A DNA stretch of 64,000 nucleotides, from the NCBI RefSeq assembly GCF_000739655.1, contig NZ_BATR01000104.1, forward strand, positions 1 through 64,000. Direction: 5' to 3'. Both the position numbers and the translations under genes were made by a program. The stretch comes from Verrucomicrobium sp. BvORR106 (lineage in GTDB: Bacteria > Verrucomicrobiota > Verrucomicrobiia > Verrucomicrobiales > Verrucomicrobiaceae). Below the pieces are notes generated by a model, which saw only the letters and a program-made list of their open reading frames with translations, did not search any database and was not told the origin of the DNA. Shown piece after piece: positions 33,305 to 42,500 of the stretch. Within the stretch, counting starts at the first letter, position 1, and every line of letters starts with the position of its first letter.

Positions 33305-34537
33305 TTAAAGTGAGTACACGGTCTTTTTCATCCACCCCTGCGAGCGACTCACCGGCCACACTACCAGTCGAGCAGGGGAAGAGCCGGCCAAAAACTGGAC
33401 TCGACGTTCTTGGACCGAACCGAGTGCCTCCAGACTATCGTAAGGTGCATCGTGCCGATACAGAACTTTTCCATTTGCATCCTCGATGCCAAAGTACACA
33501 AACTGAAGGTCATCCGCCTGGAGAACGTCTGTGGGCTGCCAACTGTAAGTTAACGTATAGTTGCGCGCGAATTGTCGAGCCCACTCGGCCTCCGTCGAGA
33601 ATGTGCTGGGTGGCTCCTTCCCCGCGATGGTGTCGTTATGCAGGAGTCGCTCTGCGAAGTTGATTCCTGCATAGATTTCATAGTCGCGATGACTGCGAAC
33701 TGAACCCAGGCCGTAACGCCCCAGCTCCACCTCGTTCTCTTCCTCCTTGAGCAGCTTCCGTAGACGTTTTTTGCTCACGACATCGCGTTCATGCCAAGCA
33801 GCTCCCACCAGCTCTTTGTTGGCAGTGGTGTGATCATCCCAGTGCTTCACCCTGCCTTTACGAGTGTATTCGTGCCAGACCAAAGTGCGGTGGGGATGAA
33901 ACAGGTCATATCCGAGCGTGTAGGATCGGATGCTTAGGCTGATTTCATCTCCTGCGAAATACAAATTGGGATCGTAGGCATACTCTTCACAGTGCTGGCC
34001 AATCGTGAAAAAATAGTGTCCCGAAACAAATCTGGCCCGGACTGGGCCAGTGAGGTCGCGCCAATTCGGAATAAGATGGGGGCGAAACAGGATGGTGCCT
34101 GACGGCGTGAAACGATCTGCGACCATTTTGAAGGGCTCGTTTCCCGCCTTTGTGTTGGTAGGGGGATCGTAAACGCCGGCATAGGTGGTCAGAATGGGCT
34201 TGCGACTTCCAATCGACTCTAGGTCGGATAGAAGTTTACGGTCCCATTCTTTCTCAAAACGATGATGTGAGTCTAGTTGAAGGGTGAAAGATTCGCCTTC
34301 ATACATTTTCTGGATCCGAGAGCGAGCCCAACACAGCCCCTTGCTCTCCTGCCATGGGACTTCATCTATTCTGAAGTTTGACCTGGTCTTCCATTCATCA
34401 AGTCTTCGATCTTCGCTATCACTTTGCCAGCAAATCCCAAAAGTGAGATCGTTCTTATACTTGGCTTTTGAAATGCAATCCTCCAGAGTAGGAATGAGTT
34501 CAGGGTCCCGATATGCTGCGATTTGCACGTAAATCAT
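33305..34537 (-). CDS. GlcNAc-transferase-like protein (PF11397-type)
   Basis: A 410-residue protein that matches the hydroxyproline/Skp1 N-acetylglucosaminyltransferase-type family. Landmarks are 'MIYVQIAAYRDPELIPTLEDCISKA', 'FGICWQSDSEDRRLDEW', 'VPWQESKGLCWARSRIQKMYEGESFTLQLDSHHRFEKEWD' and 'YDPNLYFAGDEISLSIRSYTLGYDLFHPH'. The 'LDSHHRF' is the DxH-type catalytic motif. It would add GlcNAc or a related sugar, and this family is known mainly from eukaryotes but also occurs in bacterial gene clusters. An extra C-terminal portion of about 130 residues ('NYTLTYSWQPTDVLQADDLQF') is not part of the transferase and may bind sugar. It is the first gene of the reverse-strand run. Confidence 0.85.
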   Translation of the reverse strand: MIYVQIAAYRDPELIPTLEDCISKAKYKNDLTFGICWQSDSEDRRLDEWKTRSNFRIDEVPWQESKGLCWARSRIQKMYEGESFTLQLDSHHRFEKEWDRKLLSDLESIGSRKPILTTYAGVYDPPTNTKAGNEPFKMVADRFTPSGTILFRPHLIPNWRDLTGPVRARFVSGHYFFTIGQHCEEYAYDPNLYFAGDEISLSIRSYTLGYDLFHPHRTLVWHEYTRKGRVKHWDDHTTANKELVGAAWHERDVVSKKRLRKLLKEEENEVELGRYGLGSVRSHRDYEIYAGINFAERLLHNDTIAGKEPPSTFSTEAEWARQFARNYTLTYSWQPTDVLQADDLQFVYFGIEDANGKVLYRHDAPYDSLEALGSVQERRVQFLAGSSPARLVVWPVSRSQGWMKKTVYSL

Positions 34538-34734
34538 AGGCTCAACGTGAAAAACTTTTCGTCTGACGGAACCCTAGCAATCAGATGATTGAATGTCGAA
34601 AAAAATGATCTTCTTGTAAGAGATTCTTTAGAATCGGTCGGGTGCAGGCAACTGCTGGCTATTGAAGGCGCTAAAGTTTTCGCTTTGTATGCGATCTTAA
34701 CCCTTTATACCAGTGAGCGGTAGGATGTCAGCGA

Positions 34735-35250
34735 ATGTCACCTCCCGACTCTGCAACGGCAAAGAACCTTGCGATCAGCGCTGGTATCGTCCTCGTGGCG
34801 ACGGTGGTGACGTATTTTGCGTGGAGCATGTTCAAGTTTCACGAGCACTCGAAAACGGACTATTGGCGTCGGGACTATGCTCCATCTGCCGCTGATCTCG
34901 CTGGATTTGCTGAGCAGCACTATCCATCGTCAATTCACCGGGTGTTTGAGGTGGGGCATTCATCGCGGGTCAATGGAGATGGAGAATCCCTGACCATCTG
35001 TAGCTATGATCCTGCAGACTCCGAGGCGTTCATATCGGTGATCAAGGCTGGAAACGGCTGGGCCGAAGGACTTCCCAAGGACTCGCATTGGAGCTACACG
35101 CTGGAGCGCGATGCCCCGCGGCACCTGTGGATCACTGCCTCAGATGTGCCTGAGGACTTTGTTCACGCGGTCAAGGGACCGGATGAACTGACCTGGCGCC
35201 TGATCAACCGCAAGAAGGGTATTGTTTACCTCCATACCGTGCGGCGTTAG
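34735..35250 (+). CDS. Small single-pass membrane protein of unknown function
   Basis: A 171-residue protein with one N-terminal membrane helix ('AISAGIVLVATVVTYFAWSMF') and a soluble domain that I do not recognise. A ribosome-binding site (AGGA, about ten bases upstream of the ATG) supports the start. Base composition is closer to the flanking genome than to the island. It is separated by 197 bases from the divergent GlcNAc-transferase gene. No toxin or enzyme signature is seen. Confidence 0.7.
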   Translation: MSPPDSATAKNLAISAGIVLVATVVTYFAWSMFKFHEHSKTDYWRRDYAPSAADLAGFAEQHYPSSIHRVFEVGHSSRVNGDGESLTICSYDPADSEAFISVIKAGNGWAEGLPKDSHWSYTLERDAPRHLWITASDVPEDFVHAVKGPDELTWRLINRKKGIVYLHTVRR

Positions 35251-35299
35251 CCGGATACCCATATGAAAGTTTTTTTAATAATACACAGACACCATAACG

Positions 35300-35656
35300 A
35301 TGAACCAGTTGCCACTAAGTGAGTATCTGCGTCGTCCCATCGAGGACGTGGCGGTTCTCGAACAAGAGCCAGAGTATTTTGAGAGAGAAGGTCTTCTGAT
35401 CTTTACTGAGACTTATGATGACCTTGATTGGTACAAGATAGCGCTATTTACCGATAGCAAAGGGCAAGCTTTTGGGATTAAACGCTATCGAAATTGCCCA
35501 AGTTCCGGGGTGTTTTTGCTAGCGGAAATAAATCACACTCTCTCCCTTCATGAGCAGATTGAAGGGGTGTTGCAACTACTTGGTTTAAGTGGCGAAAGCG
35601 TAGTTTGGGCGCGAGAGGATGCTCATTGGCCAACTGATAACTGCGGTAGAGAATAG
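35300..35656 (+). CDS. Small acidic hypothetical protein
   Basis: A 118-residue acidic protein, 'MNQLPLSEYLRRPIEDVAVLEQEPEYFEREGLLIFTETYDDLDWYKIALFTDS', with no signal peptide, no membrane segment and no recognised motif. Its small size, acidity and position at the edge of an RHS-containing island are reminiscent of orphan immunity proteins, but nothing proves this. It is 49 bases after the membrane protein gene and may be co-transcribed. Low GC matches the island. Confidence 0.6.
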   Translation: MNQLPLSEYLRRPIEDVAVLEQEPEYFEREGLLIFTETYDDLDWYKIALFTDSKGQAFGIKRYRNCPSSGVFLLAEINHTLSLHEQIEGVLQLLGLSGESVVWAREDAHWPTDNCGRE

Positions 35657-36027
35657 TAATGCGTAAGCGTAATGCGTGGTCATGCTGCGTAGGGAGTAGC
35701 GCAGAACTTTGGTTCGCCAGTCGCGCCATCCACGAGATTCAATGCCGACTCGAGAGGGGTGGGCAAAAGGAAAGAGGTTTAGGGTCTGGCCGTGACCGCT
35801 TTTAGCTGCCGACTCTACGAGGTTGTGATCTCAGAGACACCTTCACGGTTTGTAGAACTCACTTCGGAGTTCTGGTCCAACTGCCAGTGTACCCAGGGTG
35901 GCGGCTCGTGCCTCGCCTTACCCTGGGCTATTTTGTATGACGCCTTTGGCGTCAGGGCGCGTGCCTGGGGTTGGTGGTGCAGACGCTTATCACGATGTCC
36001 ATGTGCGTCCTCCTTTTTTGGATCAAT
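35657..36027. other. Intergenic region carrying three-hairpin element A
   Basis: 371 bases with no convincing gene. A direct repeat GTAATGCGT occurs at 35656-35664 and 35669-35677. The three-hairpin element at 35854-35954 is the main structure. Confidence 0.6.
35854..35954 (+). repeat. Three-hairpin intergenic element (copy A)
   Basis: Three perfect inverted repeats occur in a row. H1 is AGAACTC/GAGTTCT (35854-35873) with a six-base loop. H2 is CCCAGGGT/ACCCTGGG (35892-35927), with an inner GGCG/CGCC and a 20-base spacer. H3 is TGACGCC/GGCGTCA (35938-35954) with a TTT loop. The order and spacings match copy B at 39318-39414, but the stem sequences differ. It resembles REP-like intergenic repeats that I recall from Planctomycetes and Verrucomicrobia. 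Confidence 0.7.
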
Positions 36028-36840
36028 TCAGAAAAAACGAACTTCTGCCCCGTCCGGATCGGTCCAGCCTCGGTTGGAGTTGTCTCCGGGAACCGCCATG
36101 TCCCAACCCACCAGTCCGGTGGCGTTCGGGGCGCCGCTGATGCCGGGGCGCGTGTTCCAGGTGTTCACGGCGAGGTGATGGTGGTACTTGCCCCGGGCCA
36201 TGAAGATCGCGCCGGAGTAGTTGTCCTGGGTGACGCGGAGCTTGAGGTGGTCGAGATAGGCTTGGGCGTTGGTGAGTTGGGAAGTCTGCAGGTGGATGTG
36301 ACCGATGTGCATCGGTGCCGCAGGAGCATCCTTGACCGCATCTTGTTGGGCCAGGATGGTGCGGAGAGGCAGGGAAAGACTGACCATCTGGATCTTGTCG
36401 CCCTTCCAGGGCCACTCGTTCTCGGGCTTGTCCCAGGCGAGTTCGATGCCGTTTCCGTCGGGGTCTGCCAGATAGACGGCCCAGCTCACGGCGTGGTCTG
36501 CTGCTCCGTGGAAGTCCAGTCCCGGCATGGCGAACATACGGCGCAGGGTGAGCTTCCACTCCAGCAAGTCGGGAAAGAGAAACGCGACATGGAACAGGCC
36601 CGGAGCGCCGCGGGTGGGAGCAGGTGCGTTCTTGTCTTCAAGAAGGGTGATCAGCACGGCCTTGTTGACGGGATGCACGAGATTGATGGTGCCAGTCTCT
36701 CCGGAGCGGGATTCGGGAATCAGGCTTAGCAAGTGAGAGTAGAAGGTCCCCAGCGTCTTGGCATCGCGGGTGCGGAGAATGACTCGCCCAATGATGGAGT
36801 TGGTGGTGGGGGCATTAGAAGTGGGGGCGGGGGCATTCAT
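36028..36840 (-). CDS. VOC-family dioxygenase-like protein
   Basis: A 270-residue VOC (vicinal oxygen chelate) protein with two tandem glyoxalase/dioxygenase-type modules. The first opens 'NSIIGRVILRTRDAKTLGTFYSHLLSLIPES', contains 'GLFHVAFLFPDLLEWKLTLRRM', and ends 'SWAVYLADPDGNGIELAWDKP'. The second opens 'MHIGHIHLQTSQLTNAQAYLDHLKLRV' and ends 'VRFF'. This is the two-module CatE-type (catechol-2,3-dioxygenase-like) architecture, which uses a divalent metal, usually iron or manganese. The start is the ATG at 36840; the longer frame adds a Pro-Arg-rich stretch. It is 114 bases from the DoxX gene on the same strand, and a LysR gene diverges from both. Confidence 0.85.
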   Translation of the reverse strand: MNAPAPTSNAPTTNSIIGRVILRTRDAKTLGTFYSHLLSLIPESRSGETGTINLVHPVNKAVLITLLEDKNAPAPTRGAPGLFHVAFLFPDLLEWKLTLRRMFAMPGLDFHGAADHAVSWAVYLADPDGNGIELAWDKPENEWPWKGDKIQMVSLSLPLRTILAQQDAVKDAPAAPMHIGHIHLQTSQLTNAQAYLDHLKLRVTQDNYSGAIFMARGKYHHHLAVNTWNTRPGISGAPNATGLVGWDMAVPGDNSNRGWTDPDGAEVRFF

Positions 36841-36953
36841 GGCAGGAAAGGCTGAGGGTGGACGAGTGGATGGTCTGGCGGGTCGGGGGCGGGCGTTGCT
36901 CAAGGGCGGCCCGAATCGGGCCGCCCTAGGAGGCAAAGGGAGCTGAAGACTGA

Positions 36954-37469
36954 TTACGACTGCTTGCTCACGGCACGGTCAACCGAGAAGCGGCCGGCGC
37001 CCGAGATGACGAGGGCGAGGGCGATGCCCAGCACCAGGACGAAGAATTCAACGCCTTCACCCTTCTGCGTGCCCATCCAGTTCATGAAGAAGCCGTTAGC
37101 CAGGTGGACCTTCACCATGGCGGTGCCGAACACGGTGCCGATGGCGATCGCGGCGGGGCGGACCGCAGCACCCGCGATCAGGAAGAGCGGAGCAAAGAAC
37201 TCCACGAGGATCACGCCAAGGGCGAGGATCCAGGGGATGCCCATCGTGCTGGTGAAGAAGCCCATGGTGCCTTCATAACCGTAGCCGCCGAACCAGCCGA
37301 GGAGTTTCTGGGCGCCGTGGGGGAAGACCACCGCAGCAAGAGTCAGCCGGAGAACGGTGGGGGCGAGGGCATTGTTGGTGCCGACTGCGGTGTTGAGGAC
37401 CGTGCGGACCACACCGTTGTCGGTGGTGTTGGAACTAAGCACGGCAGGGGAAGTGGAGGTCGTATTCAT
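36954..37469 (-). CDS. DoxX family membrane protein
   Basis: A 171-residue DoxX protein with four membrane helices: 'TVLRLTLAAVVFPHGAQKLLGWFGGYG', 'WILALGVILVEFFAPLFLIAGAAVRPAAIAIGTVFG' and 'FFVLVLGIALALVISGAGRFSVD' mark the family. It is an inner-membrane protein often found with quinone- or thiol-linked redox genes. The start at 37469 follows the family pattern; the longer frame to 37541 overlaps the LysR control region. It is next to the VOC gene and divergent from the LysR regulator, so these two may be its targets. The exact activity is unknown. Confidence 0.9.
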   Translation of the reverse strand: MNTTSTSPAVLSSNTTDNGVVRTVLNTAVGTNNALAPTVLRLTLAAVVFPHGAQKLLGWFGGYGYEGTMGFFTSTMGIPWILALGVILVEFFAPLFLIAGAAVRPAAIAIGTVFGTAMVKVHLANGFFMNWMGTQKGEGVEFFVLVLGIALALVISGAGRFSVDRAVSKQS

Positions 37470-37579
37470 CTTGGTTACTTGATTGAAGATTTTCGTTTTC
37501 TGTTTCAGGCGGGTTGCCTGTCTGGGGTGAGCATGGCTCACCGTGCGGTTTCGCGATAATGCCCGTCCGCTCTTGCCGT

Positions 37580-37596
37580 TATGCGTTTTGCGTATA
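37580..37596. promoter_or_regulatory. Candidate LysR operator
   Basis: TATGCGTTTTGCGTATA is a near-perfect dyad (one mismatch) that fits the T-N11-A LysR-box pattern. It lies between the divergent DoxX and LysR genes. It overlaps the first ATG of the longer LysR frame, which supports the ATG at 37626 as the real start. Confidence 0.5.
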
Positions 37597-37625
37597 CCCT
37601 TGGGGTAACAAAACGGCAGCTTCCT

Positions 37626-38537
37626 ATGATTGATTTGCTCAGGGCGTTCTTCGTGGTGCTAGAGGAGGGGAGTCTCAATCGGGCGGCGACCCGGTTGCAT
37701 GTGACCCAGCCTTCCTTGTCCAGGCAGATGCAGGCTCTGGAGCACGAGATTGGGGGACCTTTGTTGGAACGTCAGACGAGTGGAGTGAAGCCTACGGCAC
37801 TAGGGCAGGCGACGGTGGCCTGCATGAAGCCGGTGCTGGAGCGGTATGAAAGCGGACTGGCAGAGTTGCGCCATCAGGCACGGGGGCAGCGCGCGGAGTT
37901 GCGCATTGGCTACATCGGCTCGGCGGCCCAGTTTTACCTGAACCCCGCGCTGACGGAGCTGCGCAAAAGGCATCCGGAAGTGCGGGTGAAGCTGCTTGAC
38001 CAGGCTCCGGGCGAGCAGATCGCGGCGCTGCAGCAGGGTGACATAGATCTGGCGTTGATTGGTCAGGAGGGAGCGGCGCTTGCCGGAGAGTACTACACCA
38101 AAAAGCTTGCAACGCTGGGTGTCTGCGTGGTGCTGCCGTCGGATCACCCCCTGGCGGTGCGGCGGGAGCTGGCCCCGGTTGATCTGAAGAAGGAGGTTTT
38201 CATCGGCGCACCGGAGAAGGATGTGCCGGGGCGGAATCGGTGGATCACACGCATCTGCCGCGCCGGTGGCTTCAAGCCCAAGTTCATTGCTGATGCGGAG
38301 AGCATTGGCGAGGCGTTTTCCATGATCGCCAGTGAGGGCGCGGTGACACTGCTGCCGGACTACTTTGCCCAGAGCCCACCTCCTGGCGTGGCGCTGGTGC
38401 CGCTGATCGACAAGGCGGCCACCTGGGATCTTCTGCTGCTCTGGCAGCGGGGCAAGGCCTCGATGGTGCTCAAGGCCATGGTGGAGATCCTGACGAAGGT
38501 GGGTGAACGCAATTCACGCGCTGGCAAAGAGCAGTGA
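37626..38537 (+). CDS. LysR-family transcriptional regulator
   Basis: A 303-residue LysR regulator with the N-terminal winged helix-turn-helix 'LNRAATRLHVTQPSLSRQMQALEHEIGGPLLERQTSGVKPTALG'. The effector domain of about 200 residues contains 'LRIGYIGSAAQFYLNPALTELRKRHPEV' and 'GDIDLALIG'. It binds DNA as a tetramer and senses a small molecule. The start was set at 37626 because a LysR-type dyad occupies 37580-37596. It is divergent from DoxX and VOC, the classical position for regulating them. Effector is unknown, though the catechol-type VOC neighbour suggests an aromatic compound. Confidence 0.92.
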   Translation: MIDLLRAFFVVLEEGSLNRAATRLHVTQPSLSRQMQALEHEIGGPLLERQTSGVKPTALGQATVACMKPVLERYESGLAELRHQARGQRAELRIGYIGSAAQFYLNPALTELRKRHPEVRVKLLDQAPGEQIAALQQGDIDLALIGQEGAALAGEYYTKKLATLGVCVVLPSDHPLAVRRELAPVDLKKEVFIGAPEKDVPGRNRWITRICRAGGFKPKFIADAESIGEAFSMIASEGAVTLLPDYFAQSPPPGVALVPLIDKAATWDLLLLWQRGKASMVLKAMVEILTKVGERNSRAGKEQ

Positions 38538-38586
38538 CAGGCCGGGGTGAGCGTCGCGTAATCGTAGGGTGAAGACGATCTGCCGT

Positions 38587-39240
38587 ATGCGAGGAGGGCC
38601 ACTTCTGGTCTGTGTGGTCGTGTCTCTGGTCCTGCCTGTTCTGGCGCAGGAGGTGCCGAATCTGAAAGACTTGAAGGTGCCGGACCGGACCTGGACCCTG
38701 TTGGAACAGGGGACATCTGCCAAGGCCGAGCAGCGCTCACCAGCGCGGCAGGGTGGAAAGCACCCCTACGCGTACTCCTGGTGTGTCTTTCAACAGGAGG
38801 CGTCAGGGGATCTGATGGCCGTGGTGGTGGACCGCTATGCCGGGATTGCCCGGGAGCTGGGCACGGAATCGCATTTGCAGTCGATAGGGGATCGGTTTGT
38901 GGCCGGATATCCCATGATGATGCCAGAACGTGGGCGTTTCCTGAAACCTGAATTCGGATGGTCGGTGCTCTCCCTCAAGCTTCCTGCTCCGGAGAAACTG
39001 GTGGTTCGGAAGGCAGATGGCACCCGGAAGGAACAAGAGACGCTGGAGTACATCCAGCTCTATGAGATTCCGACTGAGAGGCCGGCAAAGCCGGGAGACC
39101 CACGTTGGCTGATGGGCGTGGGGTATTCCTACATGCAAGGTGAGCTGGCCGTGTATGTACAGCACACCTCTAAAAAGGTGATTAGCCAGGAGGAGGTGCG
39201 GGCCTTTACTCAGTGGTTGCTGAGCCACGGGGAACTCTGA
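38587..39240 (+). CDS. Secreted protein of unknown function
   Basis: A 217-residue protein starting 'MRGGPLLVCVVVSLVLPVLAQEVPN', a signal peptide with probable cleavage after Ala-Gln or at LA-Q. The mature part has 'YSWCVFQQEASGDLMAVVVDRYAG' and ends 'QEEVRAFTQWLLSHGEL', with no family I recognise. A GTG at 38569 gives a longer start that I consider less likely. It follows the LysR gene by 49 bases on the same strand, but a functional link is not evident. Confidence 0.7.
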   Translation: MRGGPLLVCVVVSLVLPVLAQEVPNLKDLKVPDRTWTLLEQGTSAKAEQRSPARQGGKHPYAYSWCVFQQEASGDLMAVVVDRYAGIARELGTESHLQSIGDRFVAGYPMMMPERGRFLKPEFGWSVLSLKLPAPEKLVVRKADGTRKEQETLEYIQLYEIPTERPAKPGDPRWLMGVGYSYMQGELAVYVQHTSKKVISQEEVRAFTQWLLSHGEL

Positions 39241-39317
39241 GAGGTAGAAGTGCAGGGGGGCAAGGAGCGGTCTCGGGAGGGGGATAGCAAGGTCCCTCTC
39301 AAGATGCACCGTTGCTG

Positions 39318-39414
39318 GCATCCCTTCAGGATGCAATACATCGTGGAGTACCCGGAGGTATCAGTCGCTCCGCTCCTTCAACCTCCGGCTAATGGCTTTG
39401 ATGCCTCCGGCATC
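39318..39414 (+). repeat. Three-hairpin intergenic element (copy B)
   Basis: H1 is GCATCC/GGATGC (39318-39334) with a CTTCA loop. H2 is CCGGAGGT/ACCTCCGG (39352-39388) around a 21-base spacer. H3 is GATGCC/GGCATC (39400-39414) with a TCC loop. The architecture matches copy A, including GTACCC just before or overlapping H2 and CTA right after it, although stems differ. Confidence 0.7.
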
Positions 39415-39484
39415 GGATGGCATGTGAAGGGAATCTCCTTCTGGTGCAAGAGCCTGGGAATTCGCTCGTCAAACAACCAAACAA

Positions 39485-39514
39485 AAAGGGGCAGCCGTTG
39501 GTGGCTGCCCCTTT
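39485..39514 (-). terminator. Intrinsic terminator of the 1301-residue heme protein gene
   Basis: AAAGGGGCAGCC pairs perfectly with GGCTGCCCCTTT across a six-base loop. On the reverse strand it is followed by TTGTTTGG after the closing T-run. It lies 32 bases past the stop at 39546, a convincing rho-independent terminator. Confidence 0.8.
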
Positions 39515-39545
39515 GAGGAACTATCAAGACCAAGTCTTCTGGCGG

Positions 39546-42500
39546 TTAGCCCTTTTTGTAGGGCTTTGCTTCGAGCTTCTTGGCCTCGCCCTTCAGCGGC
39601 TTTTTGAGGGTGCTGAGCCAAGCGACGATGTCGCGGGCTTCGTGGGCGTTCAGGAAGACGCTCATGGGGGGCATGGCGGAGACCGGTGGGGAGGCGGTGG
39701 CGACGTCGGCTTTCTTCACGCTCCAGAGGTCTGGTGCCACGAGAATCTCGTAGGCATCGGGCGTCTCGTTCTGAAGCACTCCGCCCACGCTGCCGCCGTC
39801 TTTCAGGGTCAGGAAGACCATGCCGTAGCCGGGGGCGACTTTGGCACCGGGATTCATGAGGGCTTCAAGGAAATATAGCCGGTCATGCTTGCCGCCCACG
39901 CCTGCCAGATTCGGGCCGGCATCGCCGCCTGCATCGTGACCGCCTTCACCCGCACGATGGCAGCGGAAGCATTGGGCGCTGCCGTGGCTGAAGAAGAGGC
40001 CGCCGCCACGCTCTGCATTTCCGCCGTAGAGGGCGGGCATCCACTTGGCGAGGAGGTCGGCGGGGTTCAAGCCGCTCTCATAGGCACCCAATGCGGTCTT
40101 CACTGCGGGTTCGCTGCGCTTGGCCGCGGCTTCGAGGATCTCCAGCTGGCTCTCCTTGTCAGTCTGCGGGGTGGCGATGTCCTGCACGCCCTTGGCGATG
40201 AGCTGGGCTGCTGCATCGCCCGGGATGCCGGCGAGCACGGTCCAGGCGGACTGGCGGCGCGTCACCGACTTGGACTTAAGCGCCTGGGTGGCACCTGCCA
40301 GGGCTTTCTCAGGGCTGGTCTTGGCCAGATCCGTGAGAGCGGCGGCGGCGACTTCATCGGCAGAGTCGGTCGAGAGTTCAACCAAGAGAGAGTCCGCATC
40401 CTTCGGCTTGCCTGCGATCCACAACTCCAGAGCCGTGGCGCGGGCGGCGGCGGGGAGCGTGCGGGTGGTGATGATGCGGCGCAGGTCGGCCTCGGTGAAG
40501 GCGGAGCGGCTGAGGTGCAGATCCTCCACCAGCTTCAGCGTCGGGGCCAGCAGGGTCTCTTCGGCAGCGAGAAGCGCGGGAATACCAGCTTCCAACACGG
40601 GAGCGACTTCCTTGGGATCGCGGGCTGGCTTCGGATCCAGGCGGCCCAGAGACTGGTCCACCGGATGGGGCTGCGGCCACTGCAGCAGGAGGCGGAGGGC
40701 TTCCTTGCGCTGGTCGAGGTCAAAGGACTTCTGAGCCGCCAGTTTGATGAGGCGGTCGGCATTCTCCTTGCCGCCGGTGCGGAAGGCTGAGTGGATCACA
40801 CGCCGGGCGATCATCGGGCTCAGCTTGCGGGCCTTCGCGGCGTCCGGGCCGATGTAGCCATCAAGCAGCGCGTTCAGCGCCGGGCGGGCGGCATCCACTT
40901 TTTCCTCGTGGATGGCGCGGATGGCTTCGTCAATGATGCGGGGCTCGGCATCGACCAGGAATCCGGCCAGTTCCTTGCTGTGCAGGCGGCGCAGGGCGAT
41001 GACGGCGGCCATGCGCACTGCGGGGGCGTTGTGAGTCCTCAGCGCGGCGAACTCGGCTTCACCACCTGCACCGAGCAGGCCCATGATGGCAGCGTGGCGC
41101 AGGTAGAGGTCGGCGTCGCCGTTTTGCACCAGCACCTCAATCAGTGGAGCCCAGGCCTCCTTGGACTTCAAGCGGCCCAGGGAGATGGCGGCGAATCCGC
41201 GAACGCGGTTCGAGGAATCTGAAAGCAGCGGAAGGAGGCTGGCAGGAGGGGTGCCTTTGACCTCACCCAGCACGTGGGCGGCCTGGGCGCGCACTTCAGC
41301 GTCCTGGTCCTTCAGCAGCTCCACCAGGGCCGTCGCGGCGGCGACATCACCCGACTTGCGGGCGCGAATGCCAAGGCCCCAAATGCCATGCAGGCGAGTG
41401 AGGAGATGGTCCTGGTCTTGCGAGGCCTTCACCAGCAGCGGGGTGCTGCCGTCCTTGGCCGCAAGGGCGATCTGGGCGCGCAGGCGGACGCGCTGGTCAG
41501 CGTGCTGCAGCAGGTCAGCCAGTTCGTCCTGAGAGCGCTGGGTGAAGCCTTCCGCCATGAGCTTGGCGACATCCGGCGTGCGGCCAGCGTTCTTTTCCGA
41601 ATCTGCCGTGATGGCGTAGATGCGACCGGCGTCATGGGATTCCCAGCCGCTGATGAAGTCCGAGACAAAGAGACGGCCGTCATAGCTGTACTCCACATCC
41701 GTGGGGCAGACACCCCAGTTGAACTTGTAGGGATCTTCGAACTTCATCCCTGCGCCGTCGCGGGTGACCTTGAAGGACCAGATGCCGGAGCTGGCAGCAT
41801 TCGCACGGTAGTCGCAGACGAGGAAGCGGCCTTTCTCAGATTCTAGGAAACCACTGCCAGGGTGGTAGGTGAGGCCAGAGGGTCCGCTGGTGATGGCACC
41901 CACCGGAGGCACGATGTAGGCGGGCTGGGAGGGATTGCGGGTCTCTGCCATGCGCTCTGTCATCCACGGGGAGATGGGGCGCTCGGGGAGGCCGATGTCA
42001 TCGCGGAAGGTGTGCAGCGCCTGGTGTTGCATGCGCCAGCCGGAGTCGGCCCCTTCCATCATGTACACGACGCGGGCGGGATCGCCCTGGTCGGAGTTAT
42101 TGTCCACGCTGATGCCGTTGCCATACTCGTCGAAGGCCAGCTCCTTGGGATTGCGCAGCCCAGTGTGCACGACTTCGAAGTTGGAGCCGTCGGGCTCGAA
42201 CCGGAAGATCGCTCCCTGGTCGGGTGACTTGTAGGAGACGCCTTCCTTGGTGGTGAAGCTGAAGCCGCGGTCACCCACGGTGCCGTAGATGCGGCCGTCC
42301 ATGCCAAGCACGAAGCCGTTCAAATCGTGGCCGGAGAGGGACACGCGCACGCCGAAGCCGTCCTCGATGATGTCGCGCTGGTCAGCCTTGCCATCACCAT
42401 CCTTGTCCAGGAGGGAGTAGATCTTGGGGATGCAGGCAAAATAAACGCGCCCTTCATGGGCGAAGACGCCAGCGGCCGTGCCATCAAGCAGGTCATTGAA

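Larger units (their letters stand above)
39241..39545. other. Intergenic region with element B and a terminator
   Basis: 305 bases without a convincing gene. It holds three-hairpin element B (39318-39414) and a strong reverse-strand terminator (39485-39514). Confidence 0.6.

Noticed and set aside
35656-35677. Direct repeat GTAATGCGT near the right edge of the island as an attachment site
   Set aside because: Nine bases repeated at close spacing, with no integrase, tRNA or matching repeat at the left boundary.
39250-39516. Open frame of 88 codons in the intergenic region
   Set aside because: It lies inside the three-hairpin element and the terminator, has no ribosome-binding site and no recognisable sequence.
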